64,000 nucleotides of DNA from CAWUEX02 sp963921305 (GTDB taxonomy: Bacteria > Pseudomonadota > Alphaproteobacteria > Rhodospirillales > Rhodospirillaceae), in assembly GCA_963921305.4 (NCBI GenBank), contig CAWUEX030000002.1, positions 3,534,001-3,598,000 on the forward strand, written 5' to 3'. Below the pieces are notes generated by a model that made no database searches, had not been told where the DNA came from, and saw only the letters and a program-made list of their open reading frames with translations. The position numbers and the translations under genes were made by a program. Below are positions 1-11,569 of the stretch, in pieces; within the stretch, counting starts at the first letter, position 1, and each line of letters opens with the position of its first letter.

Positions 1-187
1 CGTCGCCCGTTTGACGGAGGTGGTCGAACCCACTGACCCTGAACTGGAGGACCTGCGCGCGCAAATCAAACAGTCCGTGGGCAATTCTCTTGCCAATGAC
101 CTGGTCGCGAGCTTTACCCAGGAAGTGACGGCGCCGTACACCGTGATCGTCAACCGCGAAACGATCGATCAACTGACGCCACAATAA
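1..187 (+). CDS. ppiD: Peptidyl-prolyl cis-trans isomerase D (PpiD/SurA-type), C-terminal end only
   Basis: The window opens inside this gene. The last 61 codons read in frame from base 2 to a TAA at 185-187 and end in TIDQLTPQ. The tail, with EDLRAQIKQSVGNSLANDLV and a closing VIVNRETIDQ, matches the C-terminal helices of the inner-membrane periplasmic chaperone PpiD, which assists folding of outer-membrane proteins. The stop lies 24 bases before trpE, and in alphaproteobacteria ppiD commonly precedes trpE, which supports the call. The catalytic parvulin domain and membrane anchor lie outside the window. Confidence 0.7.
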   Translation, partial: VARLTEVVEPTDPELEDLRAQIKQSVGNSLANDLVASFTQEVTAPYTVIVNRETIDQLTPQ

Positions 188-211
188 CCAAGCAAACTGG
201 CCGCGCCGACA

Positions 212-1720
212 ATGGATGTTTTTCCCGATTCTTCGGCGTTTGCCACAACCTATGACGCGGGTCATGCGCAAGTCGTATGGACCGAGTTGGTTGCCGACCT
301 CGATACGCCGGTATCGGCGGCCCTGAAGCTCGACCCCCATGCGCCGTATTTTTCGCTACTGGAGTCCGTCGAGGGTGGTGCGACACGGGGCCGCTACTCG
401 TTTATTTCACTCAAGCCGGATTTGGTGTGGCGGAGCAACGGCCAGAGGGCCGAGATCAGCCGCGACCCTAGCGGCACGCACACGTCATTCGAAGCCATGC
501 CGGAACAAACCCTGGATGCGCTGCGCGCCCTGGTCGATGAATCACGCATAGAGCTGCCCGCCGGACTGCCGCCAATGGCGGCCGGCCTGATCGGCTACAT
601 GGGCTACGACACCATCCGCCTGGTCGAGGATATTCCCAACGACAATCCGGAGACGATTGGCATTCCGGAGGGACTGTTCATGCGCCCGACGGTGATGGTG
701 ATTTTTGACTCCGTCGCCGACACCATGACCATTGTCACGCCCGTACGCCCGCAGGCGGACGTTGAGGCCGGTACCGCCTATGCCGATGCGCAAGCCCGGC
801 TGCAGTCGATCATGGAGGCTCTGGACCGCCCATTGGCGCATCGGCCGGTGTCAGGCTCCGGCGCGAACACGGATATCGCCGAGGCCGTGTCCAACGTTGG
901 ACGCGACGGCTATCACCGCATGGTCGAGAAAGCCAAAGAGTACATCTTGGCTGGAGACATCTTTCAGGTGGTGCCATCGCAGCGGCTGCGGCGGCCCTTC
1001 GCCCACCCTGCGTTTTCGCTATACCGCTCGCTACGCCGCCTGAACCCCTCGCCTTTTCTGTTTTTCCTGAACTTCGACGGATTTGCCATCGTCGGCTCCA
1101 GTCCGGAAATTCTGGTGCGGGTGCGCGACGGCAAAGTCAGCATCCGGCCCATTGCGGGAACGCGTCCGCGCGGTACCACCAAAACCGAGGACGAGCAACT
1201 AGCGCGGGACCTGCTGCACGACCCGAAGGAACTGGCCGAACATCTGATGCTGCTCGATCTGGGCCGTAACGATGTCGGGCGGGTGGTCACCACGGGCACG
1301 GTAGACGTAACCGAGGAAATGATCATCGAGTACTACAGTCACGTCATGCACATCGTCTCTAACGTCGATGGCGACCTGCGCGAAGACCGCGATGCCATGG
1401 ATGCCCTGATGGCCGGGTTCCCGGCGGGTACAGTCTCCGGCGCGCCCAAAGTGCGGGCGATGGAAATCATCGATGAGTTAGAGTCCGAGCGGCGCAGCTT
1501 CTATGCCGGAGCCATCGGCTATCTGGCCGCCAACGGCGACCTCGACACCTGCATCGCCTTGCGCACGGGTTTGGTCAAGGACGGCGAATTGATTGTCCAA
1601 GCCGGCGGCGGAATTGTCGCGGATTCCGATCCGGAGACAGAGTTCCAAGAGACAGAAAACAAAGCCAAGGCTATTCTTAAAGCAGCTGAACAAGCCGGCC
1701 GTTACAGCGGCAACGGCTGA
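212..1720 (+). CDS. trpE: Anthranilate synthase component I
   Basis: A 502-residue enzyme that makes anthranilate from chorismate, using ammonia supplied by a TrpG glutaminase, in the first step of tryptophan synthesis. The N-terminal TrpE domain is followed by the chorismate-binding domain with RPIAGTRPRG, HLMLLDLGRNDVGRV and AGFPAGTVSGAPKVRAMEII. The start gives the usual alphaproteobacterial beginning (FATTYDAGHAQVVW). No strong ribosome site is visible, but ppiD ends 24 bases upstream, so the pair is probably one transcript. No leader peptide or attenuator fits in that gap. The trpG-trpD-trpC genes that often follow are absent; a convergent receiver gene comes next. Confidence 0.96.
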   Translation: MDVFPDSSAFATTYDAGHAQVVWTELVADLDTPVSAALKLDPHAPYFSLLESVEGGATRGRYSFISLKPDLVWRSNGQRAEISRDPSGTHTSFEAMPEQTLDALRALVDESRIELPAGLPPMAAGLIGYMGYDTIRLVEDIPNDNPETIGIPEGLFMRPTVMVIFDSVADTMTIVTPVRPQADVEAGTAYADAQARLQSIMEALDRPLAHRPVSGSGANTDIAEAVSNVGRDGYHRMVEKAKEYILAGDIFQVVPSQRLRRPFAHPAFSLYRSLRRLNPSPFLFFLNFDGFAIVGSSPEILVRVRDGKVSIRPIAGTRPRGTTKTEDEQLARDLLHDPKELAEHLMLLDLGRNDVGRVVTTGTVDVTEEMIIEYYSHVMHIVSNVDGDLREDRDAMDALMAGFPAGTVSGAPKVRAMEIIDELESERRSFYAGAIGYLAANGDLDTCIALRTGLVKDGELIVQAGGGIVADSDPETEFQETENKAKAILKAAEQAGRYSGNG

Positions 1721-1735
1721 AGCGAAACACGCCAA

Positions 1736-2104
1736 TTAGCTGAGCAACTGACTCAAACGTTCAGATAGCTCATTAGGGACGAACGGTTTGACAAGGTAGT
1801 CATCCGCACCCAGCGTCATTCCGTCTGCCAAATCTTCTTGCTTGCCGCGCGCCGTCAACATCAGCACCGGAATGTCACGCGTCTCTTCATTCGCTTTGAG
1901 GGTGCGGAGCACATCAAGGCCATCCATATCCGGCAGCACCCCGTCGAGGATCACCGCATCGGGTTTGAGGGTGCGGACTTCGGTGCAGGCGGTGGAGCCA
2001 TCATTGACGACAACGGTTTTGTGCCCGTCACGCTCCAAGCGGTTTTGAATCAACTCCGCCACAAGCGAATCATCGTCGGCGATAAGGACGGTTTTGACCG
2101 GCAT
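1736..2104 (-). CDS. Single-domain response regulator (CheY-like receiver)
   Basis: A 122-residue protein that is only a receiver domain. The acidic pocket D10-D12 (IADDDS), the phospho-acceptor D54 (VILDGVLPDMDG), T84 (LMLTARG) and K106 (DDYLVKPF) are all present, so it should be phosphorylatable. There is no DNA-binding or enzymatic output domain. It must act by protein contact or as a phosphorelay intermediate. No histidine kinase lies nearby. It converges on trpE, with 15 bases between the stop codons. The partner kinase and the target cannot be told from the sequence. Confidence 0.9.
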   Translation of the reverse strand: MPVKTVLIADDDSLVAELIQNRLERDGHKTVVVNDGSTACTEVRTLKPDAVILDGVLPDMDGLDVLRTLKANEETRDIPVLMLTARGKQEDLADGMTLGADDYLVKPFVPNELSERLSQLLS

Positions 2105-2208
2105 GGGACCTAAAATAGTGACGCTTAAAAGCCAAACAAGCGCAATCTAAGGTTTAAAGCTAGCAAACACCATCCAAACCGTCGAGGCGGTACCCCATAG
2201 TGCTCGGC

Positions 2209-3246
2209 TTATTGCCCGCTCGATTGTTCCGTCTGGCGCCGCAGTACTTCCGTCACCGGCACCAGGGCGATGTTCTTGTCCGCCAGATCCGGCAACCATG
2301 CGGCTAAGGCCTCTATGGTCGCATCGCGTGGATGACCGATGGCGATAGCGTACCCTTGCTCGTTGGCAACAGCTTCCAGTTTCTCCAGCTGACCGCGGAT
2401 CGCGGCAACAGTGTCCTCGTTGTCGAGAAAGATATCGCGCCCAGCATGCGGCACGCCGTATTCCCGCGCCATGCGCTCACCAATGGTGTTGGAATCGGTG
2501 CGCGAGTCGAGCCACATCAGGCCGCGTTCGCGTAGTTCCGACATCACCACCGACATGGCGTCGCGGTCGGCCGTAAACTTGCTGCCCATGTGGTTGTTGA
2601 TGCCGACATAGCCAGACCAGTCGTCGAGGTACTCTGAAATCTGAGCGCGCAACACGCCCGCGTCCTGTGTGCTGGTCAAGGCGCCGGGACCGGGATCAGC
2701 GCTGCCAAGCGGCTCCATCGGGACATGGGCGAGCACTTCGTGGCCTACGGCGCGCGCTTGATCTGCTTGCGCGTCCAGATCGTTGGCATAGGTCAGATAG
2801 GACACGGTTAGCGGCCCGGGCAGATCAAGCACCCGCGCTGACCGCGCCCGGTCAAGACCCATGTCGTCGATCACCACGGCGACGACGCGGACGGACGCCG
2901 GAACATCCACGGCGACCGCGTTCGTAACCAGCGGCGTGACACTGCTCGCCGTCGGCGTCTCAACGGCTGTGGTAGCCTCGTCATCGAAGATGGACGCTGG
3001 CCTGGGTGCTTCAATGCGCGGTGGCGGCGCGTTGGGATCGGGCCGCATGGCGTTGGGCCGTGGGTCCGGTTGCCGCACCTGCTGCGGCTCGGGCCGGGTC
3101 ATCACATCGACAACGACCCCGGCCGTGATGCCGAGCAGCAGCAACATGATCCCAATACCAACCAGGGCGGCAGGCCTTGGAATCGGTGACGGCTCGGGGA
3201 TCGGCTCACCGGACGCTTCAGCACTTTTACGCGGCTTGCGGGCCAT
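2209..3246 (-). CDS. Divergent polysaccharide deacetylase family protein
   Basis: A 345-residue protein with a short basic cytoplasmic N-terminus, one membrane segment at about residues 28-48 (GIGIMLLLLGITAGVVVD), a Pro/Arg-rich linker, and a C-terminal NodB-like barrel of the divergent deacetylase type (formerly DUF610). VVAVVIDDMGLDRARS is the characteristic opening of the barrel. YVGINNHMGSKFT, LDSRTDSN and AIAIGHPRDATI follow as in the family. It probably acts in the periplasm on a glycan, but no substrate is established for the family. In many alphaproteobacteria it sits near a CtpA protease and EnvC-like protein, which are not seen here. Confidence 0.88.
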   Translation of the reverse strand: MARKPRKSAEASGEPIPEPSPIPRPAALVGIGIMLLLLGITAGVVVDVMTRPEPQQVRQPDPRPNAMRPDPNAPPPRIEAPRPASIFDDEATTAVETPTASSVTPLVTNAVAVDVPASVRVVAVVIDDMGLDRARSARVLDLPGPLTVSYLTYANDLDAQADQARAVGHEVLAHVPMEPLGSADPGPGALTSTQDAGVLRAQISEYLDDWSGYVGINNHMGSKFTADRDAMSVVMSELRERGLMWLDSRTDSNTIGERMAREYGVPHAGRDIFLDNEDTVAAIRGQLEKLEAVANEQGYAIAIGHPRDATIEALAAWLPDLADKNIALVPVTEVLRRQTEQSSGQ

Positions 3247-3334
3247 AACCTGTGGACACCCTTGGACGGGAAAACAGTAGACTGCGCAGGCGTTTAACGC
3301 GGGCGTGCTGGAAGATCAACCGGGCTATAGGTGT

Positions 3335-4288
3335 TCAGGGCAGTTCACGTACGACTCTGACACCCAGAGTACTGGCGCGGAAGTCGGGTGCCTCCCGGCT
3401 GCGGCCGGCCGGGCGGTTAAACCAGTTACGGCCGTACCAGCTGCCGCCGCGCACAATGCGGCGGTCGCACTCGGGCGCGTCGAGCCAGGCACTGCCGTCG
3501 GTCGGTGCGCCGTCATAGCCGACGACAAAACAATCCTGCACCCAATCCCAGATGTTACCGACCATATCGTAGAGGCCGAACTGGTTTGGCAAAAACGACC
3601 CGACCGACGACGCATAGACATATCCGTCATTGCACAGGGAAAACCGCGTCGGATTTTCTTCAAGGCCGCCGTGCACGTCGGCGCGGCTGAGGTCAGAGAC
3701 GTTGGCATACGCGCAGACATCTTCCATGTCGTCGCCCCAATACTGCAGCGTCGACGTGCCCGCGCGGGCAGCGTACTCCCATTCCGCCTCCGTCGGGATG
3801 CGGTAGGTCTCACCGCTGATTTCAGACAACCAGGCGACGTAAGCTTCGGCTTCGGGGAGATCGACGCAACCGACCGGATGCACATCGGTTTGTTCGTAGC
3901 CCGGCTCCCACCACGTCGCACCGTCCACCCATTGCCATGCATTGGCCGTGACATCCCATGTTAGGCAGGACTCGCCCGGTTGGCGTCCGATGGCCTCGGT
4001 GAATGCGCGCCATTGACCGACGGTCACATGGAAGCGGCCCATGGCGAAATCGTTTGGAATAGTCACCTGACGAGGTGGCTGCTCGCGCGTGCGGTCCTGT
4101 TCGCGCACACCGCCGCGAATGGTCTCCTCATGCGTCGAGCCCATCACAAACGTTCCGGCGGGAATAACGACAACCTCGGGACAGAGTTCGCAATCCTTGA
4201 GAATGGCGCCGGGCGGGGTATGACCATACGCCGTGCCTATCCCTAACGCCACCAAGCCGGCCAAAATCGAAATAACACCAACGCGCAT
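3335..4288 (-). CDS. Exported SUMF1/FGE-sulfatase-domain protein, copy 1 (not a true formylglycine-generating enzyme)
   Basis: A 317-residue protein with a signal peptide ending near GTAYG, then a full SUMF1 fold: CPEVVVIPAGTFVMGS at the start, PTEAEWEYAAR in the middle, FGLYDMVGNIWDWVQD and RRIVRGGSWYGRNW near the end, closing in LGVRVVREL. True formylglycine-generating enzymes carry two copper-binding cysteines just after the GGS motif, and here that stretch (SWYGRNWFNRPAGR) has none. It is therefore a SUMF1-fold protein of other, unknown function, probably periplasmic. The start is supported by GGGAGGG just upstream. Two relatives lie at 5035-5999 and 59243-60172. No sulfatase gene is near. 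Confidence 0.87.
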   Translation of the reverse strand: MRVGVISILAGLVALGIGTAYGHTPPGAILKDCELCPEVVVIPAGTFVMGSTHEETIRGGVREQDRTREQPPRQVTIPNDFAMGRFHVTVGQWRAFTEAIGRQPGESCLTWDVTANAWQWVDGATWWEPGYEQTDVHPVGCVDLPEAEAYVAWLSEISGETYRIPTEAEWEYAARAGTSTLQYWGDDMEDVCAYANVSDLSRADVHGGLEENPTRFSLCNDGYVYASSVGSFLPNQFGLYDMVGNIWDWVQDCFVVGYDGAPTDGSAWLDAPECDRRIVRGGSWYGRNWFNRPAGRSREAPDFRASTLGVRVVRELP

Positions 4289-4473
4289 CGTTCCCTCCCG
4301 TCGATTTGATTTCAGCTTAGACCACGTTCCCCTGCGGGTGTAGCCGTTATGCGAGCGCGCGTTGACGCAGTTGTGAGCGATCTCCCCGTTTCATGCGGCT
4401 CGGCGAAATGGCAAGGTCAAACTCAAACGTCTCCGGTACGTTTGTGTTCACTCTAAAGAAGGAAGGAACCACC

Positions 4474-5025
4474 ATGGAGTTCCAAGTTCACGATAAAGAG
4501 TCAGCCCCTGAAAAAGCCAAAGGCATGCTCGAGAGCGTCGAGAAGGCTTTTAAGTTTGTTCCCAATCTGATCGGCGTCATGGCCGAGGCCCCTGCCCTGG
4601 CCAAGGGATACACCACCCTGTCAGGCATTTTTGATGAAACGTCGTTCAATGCGACGGAAAAACAAATCGTGTTGTTGACGGCGAGTCATGAGAACGAGTG
4701 CACCTATTGCATGGCCGCGCATTCAACGATCGCCGCCATGCAGAAAGTGCCCGAAGACGTGATCAAAGCGCTACGCGCCGGTACAGAAATCGGCGATGCC
4801 AAACTTGAGGCACTGCGCCAGTTCACCTTGGCGGTGGTCAAGTCACGTGGCTGGCCCTCGGACGACGACGTGTCGTCCTTCTTGGATGCGGGCTACGGGA
4901 AAGCCCAGATTCTCGAGGTCATCCTCGGAGTCGGCCTCAAAACGTTGTCCAACTACACCAACCATATTGCCGATACGCCGGTGGACGATGCCTTTGCGGA
5001 TGCCAAGTGGAGCAAACCCTCTTAA
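4474..5025 (+). CDS. AhpD-like carboxymuconolactone decarboxylase family protein
   Basis: A 183-residue all-helical protein with the CxxC motif ECTYCMAAHS, preceded by the conserved FNATEKQIVLLTASHENE. This is the redox-active signature of AhpD-type alkylhydroperoxidases and their relatives. The start at 4474 follows AAGGAAGGAACCACC; the frame stays open 27 codons upstream, but that extension looks unlike protein. AhpD proteins support peroxide reduction through the vicinal cysteines, and many relatives have no proven substrate. It stands alone, 9 bases before the next gene, so co-transcription with the damaged SUMF1 gene is possible. Confidence 0.88.
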   Translation: MEFQVHDKESAPEKAKGMLESVEKAFKFVPNLIGVMAEAPALAKGYTTLSGIFDETSFNATEKQIVLLTASHENECTYCMAAHSTIAAMQKVPEDVIKALRAGTEIGDAKLEALRQFTLAVVKSRGWPSDDDVSSFLDAGYGKAQILEVILGVGLKTLSNYTNHIADTPVDDAFADAKWSKPS

Positions 5026-5034
5026 GATGGGGGG

Positions 5035-5999
5035 ATGAACACACCCTCGTTTGTTTCCGCGCCGGTGTTCGCCGCTCTTGCGGCGACCGCCGCGCTCACC
5101 TGGCTGGTGACGTTACCTGCCTTCGCTCAATCCCCTGGCGAGAGTCTGCGCGACTGCGCTGACTGTCCGGAGATGATGGTTATTCCGCCGGGAACGTTTG
5201 TCATGGGCTCCAATCACGAAGAGCCGATGCGCGGCGGCGAGATGCGTCCGCAAGGTCCGGAACGCGAGGTCACCATTGGCTATCCCCTCGCCGTGGGAAA
5301 ATACGAAGTGACGGTCGGCGAGTGGCGCGCCTTCGCCGAGGCCACCGGCCATCCCGCCGCCGATTGCAGCGCCTGGGGCGGCGACCGCCGTGAATGGGGG
5401 CACTCCTGGCAAGACCCCGGCTTAGGCCGGCCAGCCGCAGACAATGATCCGGTGGTCTGTGTGTATTGGACCGACGCCGTGGCCTACACCAATTGGCTAA
5501 GTGAGGAGACGGAGAACGCTACCGCCTCCCCACCGAGGCGGAATGGGAATACGCCGCGTCGGGCGGTGTCGACACGACATGGCCGTGGGGAGAGTCGGCG
5601 GATCAGATTTGCGAGTACGGCAACGTATTGGACCGGGACGGCATTCAAGACCCGCGGTTGATTTCCGGCTCTGGGACGCAGGCCGATATGGCGGCGCAAT
5701 GCTCAGACGGCTATGCCTTGGTCGCGCCGGTCGGGCAGTTCAAGCCAAACGGCTTTGGCCTGTACGACACGGTCGGCAACGTGTGGGAATGGGCGCAGGA
5801 TTGCTCCTACACCTATTACCCGGATGAACCTGTCGATGGCTCGGCGGTGGAACCGGACGGCGTGTGCGAGAAACGCGCGGTGCGCAGCGGCAGCTGGCGG
5901 ACCCGGGTGGAGCGCAACCGCCCGACTTTCCGCGGGCGCGACCCGGAACCGACGGCGTATCACTTGTTTGGGTTTCGTGTTGCACGCGACATACAATGA
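5035..5999 (+). pseudogene. Exported SUMF1-domain protein, copy 2, interrupted by a one-base frameshift
   Basis: The reading frame from 5035 codes for a signal peptide and the first SUMF1 half (CPEMMVIPPGTFVMGSNHEE, then AYTNWLSEET) and then turns to nonsense. The missing half (ERYRLPTEAEWEYAA, FGLYDTVGNVWEWAQDC, AVRSGSWRTR, FGFRVARDIQ) continues in the -1 frame from about 5511 to the TGA at 5997-5999. Restoring one G in ACGGAGAACGC at about 5510-5512 would give a continuous protein of about 320 residues resembling copy 1. Like its relatives, it lacks the cysteine pair of true formylglycine-generating enzymes. It could be a real mutation or a sequencing or assembly error. No other lesion is seen in either half, so the lesion is recent or artefactual. 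Confidence 0.75.
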
Positions 6000-6069
6000 G
6001 TGTCGCACGGGACGTGCGCCAATAAAGTTTACGCGAGGTCCAATAAGCGTCGCTCGGGACGTTAAATAA
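5979..6069 (+). repeat. Three successive SUMF1-gene tails (3'-end remnants)
   Basis: The true end of the gene reads VARDIQ-stop (5979-5999). Directly after it, 5999-6025 reads SVARDVRQ-stop and 6043-6069 reads ISVARDVK-stop, each in its own frame and each closing with TAA. The DNA pieces GTCGCACGGGACGT and GTCGCTCGGGACGT are near copies. VARD plus one to three residues is the normal C-terminus of this protein family (copy 3 ends LRVARDL). The simplest reading is that the ends of lost tandem paralogues remain. Confidence 0.6.
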
Positions 6070-6073
6070 CGCC

Positions 6074-6952
6074 TTAGAACTCGTACAACACGCCAACGCC
6101 GAACAGGCCCTGAAAGCTGTCCCCATCCTGGCGGACAATCGGCGAGCGCTTGGCATCTCCAAGCAGAAACCCGGCCTCGCCACGCATGATCAATTGCCAG
6201 CTGTCGCCAAGGTCATAAAAAGACGTGACGCGAAACGCGACGGTTTCAAAGTCTGAACCCGGATCATAGGCCGCGTAGCCCGTCGCCGCTGTGGCCGAGG
6301 CAGGGACGCCGTAGTAGGCTTCCATGAAATCTTCGCTTTGCCATTCCGTCGCGATCTCCGGAATGACACGCATCGCGCCGGTCGTCAGGATTGTACCCAC
6401 CGCAGCTGATAGATTTGTGCCGCCATGACCGCCGGCAAATTCCTTTCGCGCCCGCAGCCGGAATGCAAAATACTTCGCGAATCTGCCTTCAAACGTGAAC
6501 CCCGTGTTCACACCCATATCGACATCCGGCAGGAGAAACGCGCGGCTCTCTTTATCGGGGCTGCGCCCCGTCGAAATGCCGACTTGAGCAAGCAAACGAC
6601 AACACTCATTGCTCCAAATGGCGGCGCGCACACCAAGAGGATCGATCCAGACATCGTCTTTGTAGCGGATTTGGAAGATGGGCAGGCCGCGCACTTCGTA
6701 GTGATCGGAGCCTGAGAAATCAGGCGCCACACCAACTGCAGCGCCGACACGAACCCGCCAATCTTCAGGCGAAAACTCACCCATCTCAGCGAGATACTGG
6801 GCGAGGTCGTCATAAGCGGACTCGAGAGCGCCACTGTTCCAGCCCTGTGCAGCGGCTGGGGACGACAATGCGAGGGCCGCTCCAACGGCGACCGCAAGCG
6901 CCCGAACAAAATCCAATTTAGGGATAAGGCACTTCAACAACGGCTTGGGCAC
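6074..6952 (-). CDS. MipA/OmpV family outer-membrane protein
   Basis: A 292-residue protein with a signal peptide ending in SSPAAAQ and then a beta-rich chain of alternating hydrophobic residues that closes in GLFGVGVLYEF, an aromatic outer-membrane C-terminus. WRVRVGAAVGVAPDFSGSDH followed by RGLPIFQIRYKD is typical of the MipA/OmpV family, which includes a scaffold for murein-synthesis enzymes and several porin-like antigens. The function in this organism is unknown. The coding start could be a few codons downstream of 6952, since the first residues (MPKPLLKCLIPKLDF) are unusual before a signal helix. It is transcribed alone. Confidence 0.82.
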   Translation of the reverse strand: MPKPLLKCLIPKLDFVRALAVAVGAALALSSPAAAQGWNSGALESAYDDLAQYLAEMGEFSPEDWRVRVGAAVGVAPDFSGSDHYEVRGLPIFQIRYKDDVWIDPLGVRAAIWSNECCRLLAQVGISTGRSPDKESRAFLLPDVDMGVNTGFTFEGRFAKYFAFRLRARKEFAGGHGGTNLSAAVGTILTTGAMRVIPEIATEWQSEDFMEAYYGVPASATAATGYAAYDPGSDFETVAFRVTSFYDLGDSWQLIMRGEAGFLLGDAKRSPIVRQDGDSFQGLFGVGVLYEF

Positions 6953-7043
6953 GTTCGCAAACCTTTGATAACACTTCGACCTGTTGTCCTACCCAAAAAG
7001 AATTTTGCCACGTTCAAGCAGCAAAGCAAGCGAAACAACTGAT

Positions 7044-7604
7044 CTAGGCAACGCCGGTGAAGGTGCCGAAAATCTGGTTTCCGATGCCTTGAGGAAACGA
7101 TGTGGAGGCGGAGAAGGTTGCGCCGGAGACCTGATCGAATGTCAGCGCCTGGGCGCCGCGCAGATCTGCTCCGGAGATATTGGCCTGGTTGAAGTTCGCT
7201 GCATCGACGTAAGCGTTGATGAACTGAGCGTTGGTCAGATCGGCACCGGAAAAATTCGCGCCGATAAGAATGGTGCCGTCGAACACCGCACCCGACAAAT
7301 TCTGCCCCAGGAAAATAGATCCACTTAGATCAACGTCGCCGAACTGCGCCCCCGCCCCCACACCGTTGATCAACTGGGTGACGGCGCCGGTGCGGCTGTC
7401 GAAGCCGCCGGAATTGACCTGCCCCAACAGGGCGCGGGCATCGCTGCTCAACGTAACGCTGTCGGCGACCACACCGAGACGGCCGGAGGGTGTGGTCGCA
7501 CCGCCGGTGGCGGTGATGCCCCGCTGGTTGAACGGCGCGATGCCGAAATCCGCTGTCGCCGGCGCAGTCAGAATACGGGCCGAGGTGATGGTCAGGTCGG
7601 ACAT
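7044..7604 (-). CDS. Pentapeptide-repeat protein
   Basis: A 186-residue protein. The N-terminal 85 residues have no recognisable family. From about residue 90 there is a run of A(D/N)LxX-type pentapeptides (DLSGSIFLGQNLSGAVF, ANFSGADLTNAQF, ANISGADLRGAQAL) that would form a short right-handed quadrilateral beta-helix. There is no signal peptide. Pentapeptide proteins range from gyrase-protecting DNA mimics (Qnr/MfpA) to proteins of no known role. This one is too short and irregular to be called Qnr. It ends 7 bases... upstream of nothing in its own operon: mfd begins far upstream and its stop lies 9 bases before this start, so read-through from mfd is likely. Confidence 0.8.
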   Translation of the reverse strand: MSDLTITSARILTAPATADFGIAPFNQRGITATGGATTPSGRLGVVADSVTLSSDARALLGQVNSGGFDSRTGAVTQLINGVGAGAQFGDVDLSGSIFLGQNLSGAVFDGTILIGANFSGADLTNAQFINAYVDAANFNQANISGADLRGAQALTFDQVSGATFSASTSFPQGIGNQIFGTFTGVA

Positions 7605-7613
7605 GGCCGCAGT

Positions 7614-11126
<3,513 letters not shown>

Positions 11127-11130
11127 GAAA

Positions 11131-11409
11131 TCAATCCGCTAACAGGCTTTTCTGATAACTTTTGAGAAGCTGCATCAGGTCCCAGGTGTCATCCACCGGC
11201 ATCGGCCGGCGCTCGCGCAGCCAGTCCATGAGATCAGCGTCTGGGCGGTCCAAAACCATTTCCAGAGCGTCCAACTGGGCGTCGTCGAGCGTCTCGATGT
11301 GGCTCTTCACAAAGCCGCCGACGATGGCGTCCGCCTCCTTGGTACCCCGGTGGGTGGCGCGGTACAGCAAGCGCTTGCGCTGAATGTCGCGATTGATGTC
11401 AGCCGTCAC
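11131..11409 (-). CDS. sdhE: FAD assembly factor SdhE (succinate dehydrogenase assembly factor 2)
   Basis: A 92-residue small helical protein that promotes covalent flavinylation of the succinate dehydrogenase flavoprotein. The RGTKEAD motif (the family's RGxxE FAD-transfer signature) and DADLMDWL are present. I chose the GTG at 11409, preceded by GGAAGGCAGAGCGGC. A TTG at 11433 in the same frame has poorer support. It lies directly upstream of mfd on the same strand and diverges from recG, an arrangement common in alphaproteobacteria. No sdh structural genes are in the window. Confidence 0.92.
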   Translation of the reverse strand: MTADINRDIQRKRLLYRATHRGTKEADAIVGGFVKSHIETLDDAQLDALEMVLDRPDADLMDWLRERRPMPVDDTWDLMQLLKSYQKSLLAD

Positions 11410-11569
11410 GCCGCTCTGCCTTCCGGAATCCAAACCACCGGCTCAAGCCATGAGAGGGTTTCAAGAGAAGGCCCCTCTGGCCGCCGGTCCGGCAGCGGGT
11501 ATACCCGCCCCGGCACGGCTTCGCAATTGCCCTTGGGACCGGTCGGAGGGGCGGGTAAAACAGATCATC

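Noticed and set aside
3335..4288. Calling the SUMF1 proteins formylglycine-generating enzymes
   Set aside because: The essential cysteine pair after the GGS motif is absent in all three copies, and no sulfatase is nearby.
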